DNA of 45,413 nucleotides from positions 1-45,413 of IMG/VR virus record IMGVR_UViG_3300008113_000090; one strand, given 5' to 3'. A program made the translations under genes and the position numbers. Shown piece after piece: positions 38,536 to 45,413 of the stretch. Source of the stretch: a virus. Every line of letters begins with the position of its first letter. The stretch's first letter is position 1. The notes under the pieces are model-generated. The model was given only the letters and a program-made list of their open reading frames with translations, did not search any database and had not been told where the DNA came from.

Positions 38536-39200
38536 TGAATGTACGTTTGGTATCCTATTCACAACCAACATCAGAATTTGCAAACATGGGCATCGCAGAT
38601 GCGCAGGAACTCATTGCGTATTGCGCCCGTGTGTCCAATCCCAGCAATCAACTTAACACCGAGACATCAGAAAAACTCATCCGATACTTGGTCAAACACC
38701 AACACTGGAGCCCACTTGAAATGGTCTCCGCCTGTTGCGAAATTACCACAACAAGAGATATTGCAAGACAGATATTACGTCATAGATCATTCTCCTTCCA
38801 AGAATTCAGTCAGCGATATGCTGACCCTACTAAAGACCTGTCGTTTATACTGCGAGAAGCACGACTTCAAGACCCAAAAAACAGACAGAACAGTGTCGGA
38901 ACGGATGACGAACGCTTACATAAAGATTGGGAACGTCAACAACAGCAGGTCATCGACTATGCCAAAAGCGCCTACGAATGGGCTATCGCTAAGGGCATAG
39001 CCAAAGAACAGGCTCGTGCAGTATTGCCTGAGGGATTAATAGAAAGCAAACTATACATGAATGGTACCTTACGTTCGTGGATACATTTTATTGAACTTCG
39101 TTCTGCTAACGGTACACAATTAGAGCATCAAGAAGTTGCTCGTGCTTGTGCAAAAGTAATTGCAGAAATATTTCCTTTAGCAGAAAGCCTTGTACAATGA
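38535..39200 (+). CDS. thyX: Flavin-dependent thymidylate synthase ThyX
   Basis: The product is 221 aa, normal for ThyX. RQILRHRSFSFQEFSQRY contains the RHRxxSxxExSxRY signature that binds FAD and dUMP, and ELRSANGTQLEHQEVA is the conserved C-terminal segment. It converts dUMP to dTMP with methylene-tetrahydrofolate and NADPH, supplying dTTP for phage DNA synthesis. It overlaps its neighbours on both sides by a base or an ATGA junction. Confidence 0.96.
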   Translation: MNVRLVSYSQPTSEFANMGIADAQELIAYCARVSNPSNQLNTETSEKLIRYLVKHQHWSPLEMVSACCEITTTRDIARQILRHRSFSFQEFSQRYADPTKDLSFILREARLQDPKNRQNSVGTDDERLHKDWERQQQQVIDYAKSAYEWAIAKGIAKEQARAVLPEGLIESKLYMNGTLRSWIHFIELRSANGTQLEHQEVARACAKVIAEIFPLAESLVQ

Positions 39201-39580
39201 AAGAAAAAGTTGATCAGTTTTGCAAAAACTACGAAATACAAATCGTAGATGATCAAAAACGCAGGGCCAGGTACCATCCTCCTAGATATTTTACAGATCC
39301 ATTGCGAGCAGATATTATCAGCAAGGATTTTGTAGAATATGAAACAGAAAAAGTCTACACAGTTCAAATACCCGAAAGCAGATTTCGTGCTCTGGTAGAA
39401 ATGGAGCAGAGATTTTTTGGCAACCATAAACACGGCTACAGCGACGCTGATATGTTTTCTATGCTCATGGAAAAAGAACGTGAAGAAAGTTGGCATCGTC
39501 AGTCAAATCCTGCTGTCCAAAAAGCCTATGAGCAGTATTCTATCATGCTCAACCTAGCAGGGTATCAAAGAAAGTTTTAA
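39197..39580 (+). CDS. Unknown protein downstream of ThyX
   Basis: The product is 127 aa from ATG 39197, in an ATGA overlap with thyX; the longer frame starting at 39146 lies inside thyX and is rejected. Hydrophilic, with a VYTVQIPESRFRALVEMEQRFFGN core that looks like a strand followed by a helix, and a charged C-terminus. No family recognised. Probably translated with ThyX. Confidence 0.7.
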   Translation: MKEKVDQFCKNYEIQIVDDQKRRARYHPPRYFTDPLRADIISKDFVEYETEKVYTVQIPESRFRALVEMEQRFFGNHKHGYSDADMFSMLMEKEREESWHRQSNPAVQKAYEQYSIMLNLAGYQRKF

Positions 39581-39582
39581 AA

Positions 39583-40248
39583 TTGACTTCTCTACATTCT
39601 CATAAAGAAAACACCACTGTAAGATCAATAAAAGAATTGCATATAGAAGCAACTACTAGATGCCAACTGGCATGTCCCGCCTGTCCTAGAACATATGCCA
39701 AAGACAAATTAAAAATTTCTGATATCGATATCAATGTTGTAGTCAAATCTGCTAGAGAATTTAATTTAGTATACTTTTGTGGTGATCACGGAGATGCTAT
39801 CTATCATCCAAATTTCATTGAGATAGTTCAACAACTTAAAACAAACTATCCCGGTATTAGAATCTACTTAGATACAAACGGATCAGGAAGAAAAATAGAG
39901 TGGTGGGCTGAGTTATCTAAGTTATTAGACAATCATGATAAAATCAATTTCAACATAGACGGTGTCGAATCTAATAATCATGTATATAGAAAAAACAGTA
40001 AATGGCAAAGTATCCTAGATGCATTAACAACTGTAAAAAGTAATTCAAAATGTCAAGTGTTTTGGAGATATATCGTTTTTAAACACAACGAAGACACAGT
40101 ATTTGAAGCATATAAACTATCAAAAAAATTAAAATTAGATTCATTTACAGTTATAGAAAGCAATAGATACGATACTTTTGAATTTCTTAGACCAACAAAA
40201 TCATTAAACGATATAGTAAGAGAACTAAATGATAGATCCAAAATGTAA
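39583..40248 (+). CDS. Radical SAM core of a split radical SAM/SPASM protein
   Basis: The product is 221 aa from a TTG (39583); no ATG start is available before the core. EATTRCQLACPACPRT (C27, C31, C34) is the cluster motif, YFCGDHGDAIYHP the SAM-binding segment. It parallels the first two-thirds of the intact 361-aa enzyme at 34412-35497 (both have CG..GD in place of GGE). The frame stops at 40246-40248 just before the SPASM cysteines, which continue in the +1 frame. Confidence 0.8.
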   Translation: MTSLHSHKENTTVRSIKELHIEATTRCQLACPACPRTYAKDKLKISDIDINVVVKSAREFNLVYFCGDHGDAIYHPNFIEIVQQLKTNYPGIRIYLDTNGSGRKIEWWAELSKLLDNHDKINFNIDGVESNNHVYRKNSKWQSILDALTTVKSNSKCQVFWRYIVFKHNEDTVFEAYKLSKKLKLDSFTVIESNRYDTFEFLRPTKSLNDIVRELNDRSKM

Positions 40249-40504
40249 ATCCGATAATATCTTACCGTATATTAATGCAGAAGGTTTGTTTTTTCCCTGT
40301 TGTCTAATGGCCAACGAACCTGATCTAAGTGATTTTAAATCTCTAGTTGGGGGAGAAATCAGTAGTATTGATTTAAACATAGTAAGTATAGACAATGTCA
40401 AAAATAGCAAGGCTATACAGATATTGGAAAATACATGGGTTTCAGCAAATCCATTTCCGCCTTGTCAACATCATTGCGGAAAAAATAATAAGGAACTAGA
40501 ATGA
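40229..40504 (+). CDS. SPASM half of the split radical SAM protein
   Basis: The product is 91 aa from ATG 40229, overlapping the previous frame by 20 nt. INAEGLFFPCCLMAN and PPCQHHCGKN match the C-terminal SPASM ligands (IFPCCFLAS, CARTCGV) of the intact paralogue at 34412. It is either expressed separately as a partner subunit, joined by a +1 frameshift near AGATCCAAAATGTAA, or the remains of a frameshift mutation. Confidence 0.75.
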   Translation: MIDPKCKSDNILPYINAEGLFFPCCLMANEPDLSDFKSLVGGEISSIDLNIVSIDNVKNSKAIQILENTWVSANPFPPCQHHCGKNNKELE

Positions 40505-40686
40505 CAGAAACACATCAAAGAACTATTGCAAGAACAATCAGTTATAGAATAGCAGCCATGCTGATCACTGCCCTGTGGACAGGATTGGGCGATGCTGTAC
40601 TCATACATATAGTATTAGCAATCTTACATTATATTATGGAAAGAATTTGGTTAAAGATAGAATGGGGCAAAACCAAAGCATCTTGA
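40501..40686 (+). CDS. DUF2061-type small membrane protein
   Basis: The product is 61 aa. RTIARTISYRIAAMLITALWTGLGDAVLIHIVLAILHYIMERIWLKI follows the DUF2061 pattern: an amphipathic N-terminus, a hydrophobic hairpin of two short membrane segments (about residues 17-46), and the 'HYxxERxW' end before a basic tail. Function unknown; the family is common in phages and marine bacteria. ATGA overlap with the SPASM ORF. Confidence 0.8.
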   Translation: MTETHQRTIARTISYRIAAMLITALWTGLGDAVLIHIVLAILHYIMERIWLKIEWGKTKAS

Positions 40687-40711
40687 CAGGTTTCCTAAAA
40701 GATTGTATAAT
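40683..40711 (+). promoter_or_regulatory. Consensus sigma70 promoter
   Basis: TTGACA (40683-40688), 17-bp spacer, TATAAT (40706-40711), overlapping the end of the DUF2061 gene. It drives the block of small genes from 40749. Confidence 0.85.
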
Positions 40712-40748
40712 TAAAGTGTTCGACTATAAAGTCTGAGAAGGAATTGTA

Positions 40749-41564
40749 ATGAGAGATTATTGGACATGCTCTCCATTTGCCGATTGGATCCGAGGTACTA
40801 CTAAAATAAAGTGCGGTACTGGAAAAGAATGGGCAGAGTGGGAAAAGGCTGCTAAAGCCAAATATCCGATCCGTTGGTGGATCGCTGAAGAAGGTTTGGA
40901 TAAAATTCAAAATGTTTGGTGCTGGATTCCAGAAAGGATCAATGATGTTAGATACTATGTTAACAACCGTTGGGTTACTCGCAGTCATGCTCTTACTGCT
41001 CATCCTAGGGATATCAAGCCTGGTGCTTGGTCAGATGTTGGGAACCGTTTTCTCCCATGTCTTTTTAATGAACTAGTTGATTTTGTTGAAATAGAACAGG
41101 CCTGGCATTATTGTGTCTGGAGCGATGGAGATCAGAAAAAATATGGTTACCCTTGGTGGCGCAGATGGTATCGCAACTGGCGTTCTCCCGAAGCAGGCAT
41201 CGCTTATCTAGAATGGGCAATGACTCTAACTAACGAAGAGTTTTTGGAAGAAGGTGAGAAGCATCTGGCTGAGCCTACCTACCAGGCCAAGGCTGCTAAA
41301 GAAATACTAGAACTATATCGTTGGTGGAAGGAAGTTTATCCAAATCGTCCAGACGTTCATGATGTCAGCGGATGGACAGCCTACTGCAATCTGCGTCGTG
41401 AAAAAGGTTATCATCTCCTTGATATGGAAGATAAGACCACAGAAGAAGCCGAAATGTGCAAGACTGCTCTTGACAAGAGCCATGAGTTGGAAGCACAATA
41501 CGAACAAGAAGACGAAGAAATGATGATCCGATTAATCAAAGTTAGACAATCACTATGGACTTAA
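40749..41564 (+). CDS. Conserved-type phage protein of unknown function
   Basis: The product is 271 aa from ATG 40749 with GAAGGA upstream. Very rich in Trp and aromatic residues (YPIRWWIAEEGL, YPWWRRWYRNW, LYRWWKEVYP). Phrases such as KPGAWSDVGNRFLPCLFNELVDFVEIEQAW recall a protein widespread in T4-like marine phages without known function. No membrane segment or catalytic motif is evident. Confidence 0.75.
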   Translation: MRDYWTCSPFADWIRGTTKIKCGTGKEWAEWEKAAKAKYPIRWWIAEEGLDKIQNVWCWIPERINDVRYYVNNRWVTRSHALTAHPRDIKPGAWSDVGNRFLPCLFNELVDFVEIEQAWHYCVWSDGDQKKYGYPWWRRWYRNWRSPEAGIAYLEWAMTLTNEEFLEEGEKHLAEPTYQAKAAKEILELYRWWKEVYPNRPDVHDVSGWTAYCNLRREKGYHLLDMEDKTTEEAEMCKTALDKSHELEAQYEQEDEEMMIRLIKVRQSLWT

Positions 41565-41565
41565 A

Positions 41566-41754
41566 ATGAAAAATTCTGCGTTTAGAACTTGGGTGAGAGA
41601 GTTATGGTACACTAATTGCGATGAGCACTTCGAAGCCAACTTGCCCAAATACACGCATGAAGAATATTTTCAAAAGTTTAAATGGTGGTTAAAACGAGAA
41701 TACAAACATCAAAGAGATGAAGATGACAGAAAACAAAGAAGAAGAACTATATAA
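41566..41754 (+). CDS. Small unknown phage protein
   Basis: The product is 62 aa, starting 1 nt after the previous stop. FRTWVRELWYTNCDEHFEAN...YFQKFKWWLKREYKHQRDE is aromatic and basic, in the style of small phage DNA-associated proteins, but no family is certain. The end overlaps the next gene by 32 nt. Confidence 0.68.
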   Translation: MKNSAFRTWVRELWYTNCDEHFEANLPKYTHEEYFQKFKWWLKREYKHQRDEDDRKQRRRTI

Positions 41755-41944
41755 CAAATACATGGCCTTTAATCAAATCATGTTAGAAGAATATGATGCT
41801 GTAGAAATTGCTGCCATCATGGCTATACAGGCTTTAAGTTTTTATAGAACTATAATGAACGAAGAAGACTATCTAAAGATAGTAGACAGCATCTATAGCA
41901 ACCGACTTAATGTTAAAACTTTTGACGGACCATTTATACAATGA
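41723..41944 (+). CDS. Small unknown phage protein
   Basis: The product is 73 aa from ATG 41723, chosen over ATG 41717 because AGAG sits 6 nt upstream of it. Helical throughout (MLEEYDAVEIAAIMAIQALSFYRT), acidic N-terminus. No family recognised. Coupled by overlap to both neighbours (ATGA with the next gene). Confidence 0.65.
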   Translation: MTENKEEELYNKYMAFNQIMLEEYDAVEIAAIMAIQALSFYRTIMNEEDYLKIVDSIYSNRLNVKTFDGPFIQ

Positions 41945-42270
41945 AAGCACAAGTACCAGCCGAAGGTATATTAAAAAGTGGAGATTGGGGTACTGCTAAA
42001 TCCTATCAAGTAGTCTGTGGTTGCGGTCAACCCGATCACGAGCACAATGTTTGGGTTGAGGCTGAAGATGTGGGTATCAATGTCAACATATATGTAAATG
42101 TTAAATCTCCACTGTGGTCTATGAATAGATGGCAACAAATTTGGACCTTGATAACACGTGGTTATCTTCAGCATGAAACTACTATTACAATGAATGAACA
42201 GCAGGCGCTGAACTACGCAGAGACTATTAAATCCGCAATTAACGATGTCAAAGATTTCAAAAAGCCCTGA
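41941..42270 (+). CDS. Small unknown phage protein with a Cys pair
   Basis: The product is 109 aa from an ATGA overlap. VVCGCGQPDHEHNVWVEAED holds Cys and His residues that could bind a metal, followed by strands (VNIYVNVKSP) and a helix (NEQQALNYAETIKSAI). I recall similar proteins in marine T4-like phages but no function. Overlaps the next gene by 26 nt. Confidence 0.7.
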   Translation: MKAQVPAEGILKSGDWGTAKSYQVVCGCGQPDHEHNVWVEAEDVGINVNIYVNVKSPLWSMNRWQQIWTLITRGYLQHETTITMNEQQALNYAETIKSAINDVKDFKKP

Positions 42271-42826
42271 CCGACATACCTTCCAAAAAGAAGGATATGT
42301 TAAGCGTCAGGCAGATGCAGGCGAACCTGTCAACGAAGATTATCTCAATCTTTTTGAAGAGATAATCAACGAACATAAACATAAGTTCAATAATCCACAA
42401 CACAGAATCAACAATATGGAATACGATCTCCTAACCACTGATTGGATTTTGGAGAAAGTTCGTGTTGACGATGCATATGCTCAAAACTTATATGCAGCCA
42501 TGTGCAACAATGGATTCATTAAGTTGGAAGTAATTCCTGTACTTAAAGGCGAGGAATGGGGTGCTTCGTGGCGTTCTGCTGGAGGCATAATTGCAGATAT
42601 GCAACAAAAGGGTGATTACATAGATTGGTATTGTTCTGGTATCCGAGATGTTGGTTTGTACGATCACTACAAAGAAAACGAAGAACTTACCGAAGAACAA
42701 TTGGCTGATTTAGAAATAACTAAAAGATATGTACCAGAAGGTTGCATAACCGACGAGATCCGGAATGATCTTCAACGTCTTGGTTGGGCGGTGGCGCCCG
42801 ATGGAGATTGGAAAAAGTTTGTTTAA
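42245..42826 (+). CDS. Conserved-type phage protein of unknown function
   Basis: The product is 193 aa. MEYDLLTTDWILEKVRVDDAYAQNLYAAMCNNGFIK followed by VLKGEEWGASWRSAGGIIADMQ is a recognisable phage block: a helix, a Cys turn and a 'W..SWR.AGG..A' segment, occurring in many T4-like phages without function. The C-terminus is acidic (ENEELTEEQL). Overlaps the preceding gene by 26 nt. Confidence 0.75.
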   Translation: MSKISKSPDRHTFQKEGYVKRQADAGEPVNEDYLNLFEEIINEHKHKFNNPQHRINNMEYDLLTTDWILEKVRVDDAYAQNLYAAMCNNGFIKLEVIPVLKGEEWGASWRSAGGIIADMQQKGDYIDWYCSGIRDVGLYDHYKENEELTEEQLADLEITKRYVPEGCITDEIRNDLQRLGWAVAPDGDWKKFV

Positions 42827-42851
42827 CCTAATAGGAGAAAAGTGAACTAAA

Positions 42852-43040
42852 ATGACCTGGGAACTGTATGAGGTCTGGTCCGACATCGACGGACACGAAG
42901 AATTGGTAGATACTACCAAAAGTAAAAAAGAAGCACAGGCACTAGCCAAAAAAACTCTAAATGAGGGTGCTGATGAAGTTTGGATCTACAGAGAAACCGG
43001 TGCCGGTGACTACGAAGAAATTGAGCGGTTGACATTGTGA
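42852..43040 (+). CDS. Small unknown protein
   Basis: The product is 62 aa from ATG 42852, with AGGAGA about 17 nt upstream, so the start is not certain. A strand (YEVWSDIDGHEELV), a helix (SKKEAQALAKKTLNEG) and another strand (EVWIYRE) give a small alpha/beta layout. No family recognised. The stop lies just beyond the -35 box of the next promoter. Confidence 0.65.
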   Translation: MTWELYEVWSDIDGHEELVDTTKSKKEAQALAKKTLNEGADEVWIYRETGAGDYEEIERLTL

Positions 43041-43057
43041 CAGAATGGTGTTATAAT
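43029..43057 (+). promoter_or_regulatory. Consensus sigma70 promoter
   Basis: TTGACA (43029-43034), 17-bp spacer, TATAAT (43052-43057), 31 nt upstream of ATG 43089, which has TAGGAG. Confidence 0.85.
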
Positions 43058-43088
43058 ATACATATACTGAAACAACTAGGAGCATACA

Positions 43089-44264
43089 ATGGCAACTAAA
43101 ACTCGAGTTACTAAAAAGGATGTAGCAGAACATCGTGCCAAACAGGCACGGGATCTTAGTCCAAAGTGGGACGGACATGAGTCATGGGATGAGAATCAAT
43201 TTTTGCGATTCTTCCATGTTGCTATGAATTACTATCGTCTCGAGTTCAACGGTCGCGATCTCAAGCCCAAAGTCATTAATTGGATGAGCGCGAACGGTTA
43301 TACCAAAGATCAAATTAAAGCATTTAAAGATACTAAAGATTTTCGTTGTAATACTACCATGGGTTCTATTGCAGCCAATCTTTTGCGTGGAATGCCTCCT
43401 GTTCGAGCAGACTTCAACGATGGTAAAAATACTGCGCAATGGCTGATTCAAGAAATTTCAACCGTGATCCAAAATGGTAAAAACGATGTCGAACCAGAAG
43501 TCATTGAAGAAAAAAATACCATGCCCGTGGTTTCTATACAAGAAAGAGTACGGGAAGCCACTTTTGGAATGACTGAAGAGATCGAAGAGACTATTGAGTC
43601 CTTTTCAGTAGCTCCTGAATCATTTGATCCTAAAGCATTTAAAGTTTTAAATCTACTACGTGGCAAACAGGTTAAAGCCGCACACGCTCGAATCATCAAA
43701 GACTTTTATCAGCGTCAGTATGATGAATATCTAGAAGTGCAAGAGGGCAAATGCGATCAACTCAAAGAAGCGTACAGCCATCTGTCTAAAGTACAGATCA
43801 AAAAAATCACTGTATTTTATCACGAAATTATCTCAGCCTGCGATATGCTTATGCAAGAAGCCAAGGTCAATCGTAAGCCTCGTGCTAAAAAATCTAAGCC
43901 CGTAGAAAAGATCGTAGAAAAACTCAAGTTCCTTAAACAAGACGAAAAACTCAAGTTAGTTTCTATTGCTCCTGCTGATATCGTAGGTGCTAAAGAACTT
44001 TGGATTTATAACACCAAAAGCCGCAAGTTAGGCAAATATATCGCTGGCGAATTCAACGATCTTGGTGTAAAAGGTACTTCAATCACAGGTTTTGATGAGA
44101 TTAAATCTGTGCAAAAAACCCTGCGCAAGCCAGAAGAACAACTTAAAGAATTTAAAAATTCTGGAAAAGTTGCTCTGCGCAAGTTCCTAGATGATATCAA
44201 AGCCGTTGATATTAAACTTAACGGACGAATTAACGAAGATACTATTCTGCTAAAAACACAATAA
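43089..44264 (+). CDS. Conserved-type phage protein of unknown function
   Basis: The product is 391 aa from ATG 43089 with TAGGAG. The first ~110 residues (SWDENQFLRFFHVAMNYYRLEF, NTTMGSIAANLLRGMPP) and the C-terminal half (LWIYNTKSRKLGKYIAGEF, VKGTSITGFDEIKSV) resemble a large unnamed protein common in T4-like marine phages. A basic linker (KVNRKPRAKKSKP) lies near residue 262-275. Probably nucleic-acid associated; function unknown. Confidence 0.75.
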   Translation: MATKTRVTKKDVAEHRAKQARDLSPKWDGHESWDENQFLRFFHVAMNYYRLEFNGRDLKPKVINWMSANGYTKDQIKAFKDTKDFRCNTTMGSIAANLLRGMPPVRADFNDGKNTAQWLIQEISTVIQNGKNDVEPEVIEEKNTMPVVSIQERVREATFGMTEEIEETIESFSVAPESFDPKAFKVLNLLRGKQVKAAHARIIKDFYQRQYDEYLEVQEGKCDQLKEAYSHLSKVQIKKITVFYHEIISACDMLMQEAKVNRKPRAKKSKPVEKIVEKLKFLKQDEKLKLVSIAPADIVGAKELWIYNTKSRKLGKYIAGEFNDLGVKGTSITGFDEIKSVQKTLRKPEEQLKEFKNSGKVALRKFLDDIKAVDIKLNGRINEDTILLKTQ

Positions 44265-44270
44265 TGTTTG

Positions 44271-44327
44271 TGCTAGAGTTTGATAAATACTGGTATGAAT
44301 AATACCAATCTCGATCAAACTCTAGCA
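44271..44327 (+). promoter_or_regulatory. Nested inverted repeat over a late promoter and start codon
   Basis: A perfect 14-bp inverted repeat (TGCTAGAGTTTGAT 44271-44284 / ATCAAACTCTAGCA 44314-44327) encloses a second hairpin (TGGTAT 44291-44296 / ATACCA 44302-44307). The late box GATAAATA (44282-44289) and ATG 44295 lie inside. Read-through RNA from the upstream sigma70 promoter would bury the ATG; RNA starting at the late promoter lacks the 5' arm. Confidence 0.7.
44282..44289 (+). promoter_or_regulatory. T4-type late promoter variant
   Basis: GATAAATA, exactly 5 nt upstream of ATG 44295; predicts a leaderless late mRNA for the tail-fibre-like gene. Confidence 0.7.
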
Positions 44328-45170
44328 GATCTTAACAAAATAATTAAAGATCTGGCCGAAGCGGCACACCAGCCTGTTGCGCAAGAAGTAACACAGTTCC
44401 TTGAATTTCGTGCTAAAAAGGGCGAAAATAACAACGGCAAAGGTGTTATATGGAGTGGCGACGGTTATACAAAACAGTTCGTTTTCAGCACAGGTCCTGA
44501 CAAATTCTTTTCTTCAGAAAGCATCGATCTAAACAAAGGCAAAAGCCTAAGCATTGGCGGTGTTAAAACTTTAGATGACAAAGAACTAGGGTCTAATGTT
44601 ACCAAAAGTAATCTACAACAAGTAGGTAGATTAAAAGGACTGATCGTAGACGGTTCAGTAAGTATTAATCAATATCTGATTTACAATGCAGCCACTGATC
44701 GTTTAGGACTAGGTACTGAAGCACCTAATGCCGCATTTAGTGTTGCAGAGATGGGCATTGAAGTCATGGTGGGAACTAACGATGACTTTCACGGTATGGT
44801 TGGCACTCATGCGTCCACCGACTTCGATATTGTCACTGATAATACTACAAGAATAAATGTTGCTGCCAACGGTAACATACTACTTGGTAATTTTAATAGA
44901 AATCCCATACAAGTTTCAATCAATGGTAAACTTGCTATAGGTGTTAAAAATCCAGATCCTAATGTCGATCTACACGTTGCTGGACCAGTAAGATTTAATA
45001 ATCATTTACATACCTACGGTGCAGCACCTCCCAGTGAAGGCACACATCAACTAGGTGACATTGTTTGGAACAGTGCTCCTAGAGTAGGTGCCGGTATTGG
45101 TTGGGTATGTCTGAGAGCAGGTAGCCCAGGCGCTTGGTACCCATTCGGCGAAATCAAAGAAAGAGGTTAA
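44295..45170 (+). CDS. Tail-fibre-like virion protein
   Basis: The product is 291 aa from ATG 44295. A helical N-terminus (NLDQTLADLNKIIKDLAEAA) is followed by beta-rich repeats: GDGYTKQFVFST, ESIDLNKGKSLSIGGVKTLDD, AATDRLGLGTEAPNAAFSVAEMGIEV, LHVAGPVRFNNHLHTYGAAP. These 'GTEAPN'-like and 'PSEGTHQLGDIVWNSAP' modules are typical of the shafts and C-terminal parts of phage tail fibres and appendages. Late expression agrees with a virion role. The upstream TTG at 44280 is rejected. Confidence 0.8.
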   Translation: MNNTNLDQTLADLNKIIKDLAEAAHQPVAQEVTQFLEFRAKKGENNNGKGVIWSGDGYTKQFVFSTGPDKFFSSESIDLNKGKSLSIGGVKTLDDKELGSNVTKSNLQQVGRLKGLIVDGSVSINQYLIYNAATDRLGLGTEAPNAAFSVAEMGIEVMVGTNDDFHGMVGTHASTDFDIVTDNTTRINVAANGNILLGNFNRNPIQVSINGKLAIGVKNPDPNVDLHVAGPVRFNNHLHTYGAAPPSEGTHQLGDIVWNSAPRVGAGIGWVCLRAGSPGAWYPFGEIKERG

Positions 45171-45171
45171 T

Positions 45172-45413
45172 ATGCGAGCCCTAGTGATAGGGAACGGCGA
45201 AAGTCGACGCAACATCAATATCAGCAGTTTTCAAGATCATACATTGATCGGCTGCAATGCCTTGCACAGAGATATTACTGTAGATCATCTTGTCTGTTGC
45301 GATCAAAGAATGGTCCGCGAAGCCGTTGAAAATCCCAATACCATAAACACTACCATTTATGTAAGAGACCTCTGGTATCATTATTTTAGAAAGATAAGAA
45401 AAAACAAAAATAT
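45172..45413 (+). CDS. Unknown phage protein, 3'-truncated by window end
   Basis: An open frame from ATG 45172 (AGAGG upstream) to the right edge, 80 residues visible. ALVIGNGESRRNINIS, LIGCNALHRDI and LVCCDQRMVREAV follow the pattern of a phage protein with a 'GNG-S' nucleotide-binding-like start and 'GCN..hRD' and 'DhLV..D..M' strands, related to DUF115-type or glycosyltransferase-fold proteins. Its function is not established. It directly follows the tail-fibre-like gene and may be a late gene. Confidence 0.6.
   Translation, partial: MRALVIGNGESRRNINISSFQDHTLIGCNALHRDITVDHLVCCDQRMVREAVENPNTINTTIYVRDLWYHYFRKIRKNKN

Noticed and set aside
38539-39000. 153-aa frame overlapping thyX
   Set aside because: Alternate-frame shadow of a certain thyX gene.
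1-45413. CRISPR array, insertion sequence, attachment site or replication origin
   Set aside because: No regularly spaced repeats, transposase gene, flanking terminal repeats or iteron cluster was seen; integrase is absent.

Overview
The window looks like part of the genome of a large, AT-rich, tailed bacteriophage of the T4-like (myovirus) kind, probably from a marine or other aquatic habitat. The reasons are: near-consensus T4-type late promoters (TATAAATA and close variants) ahead of many genes; tail-fibre-like genes with phage glycine-rich repeats; a phage-style ThyX and an Hc1-like protein; at least 26 tRNA genes; and very compact packing with ATGA overlaps. No capsid, terminase or polymerase gene lies inside the window, so the exact lineage and the host are not fixed.

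Region by region: 1-7220 is a tRNA array (26 tRNAs, including an initiator-type tRNA-fMet and several with unusual anatomy) interleaved with small unknown genes, two putative 2-oxoglutarate (2OG)/Fe(II) oxygenases, perfect or near-perfect sigma70 promoters (TTGACA-16/17-TATAAT), and GC-richer stretches at 6441-7050 that read as structured RNA rather than protein. 7227-9241 holds another oxygenase-like gene, a CX5R phosphatase, a metallophosphoesterase and a rho-independent terminator. 9288-10754 is a tail-fibre-like gene under a late-type promoter.

10749-37072 is an unusual accessory island of about 26 kb. It alternates between strands in short operons that diverge from T4-like late promoters and converge with overlapping tails. 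It encodes at least eleven putative 2OG/Fe(II) oxygenases of several subfamilies (one fused to a cold-shock domain), eight radical SAM enzymes (SPASM, N-terminal-twitch and cobalamin-binding types), two amidinotransferases, a PRMT-like and another methyltransferase, two SDR oxidoreductases, a mini DegT-type PLP enzyme, glycosyltransferase-like proteins and two divergent kinase-like proteins. Most families occur as two or three diverged copies. The late promoters imply that the enzymes are made during virion assembly, so I infer that they modify virion proteins, a phage-encoded peptide or a glycan. The substrate cannot be read from the sequence.

37136-45413 returns to a co-directional layout: a 111-nt tRNA-like gene with its own promoter, an Hc1-like DNA-binding protein, a probable virion protein, another prolyl-hydroxylase-like protein, ThyX, a radical SAM/SPASM protein split into two overlapping frames, a DUF2061 membrane protein, a run of small conserved-looking phage genes, a second tail-fibre-like gene whose start codon sits inside a nested inverted repeat with a late promoter, and a partial gene running off the end.

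Two regulatory themes stand out. First, at five late promoters the start codon begins exactly 5 nt after the TATAAATA box, which predicts leaderless late mRNAs. Second, sigma70 promoters drive the tRNA/small-gene sections while T4-type late promoters drive the island and the tail genes.
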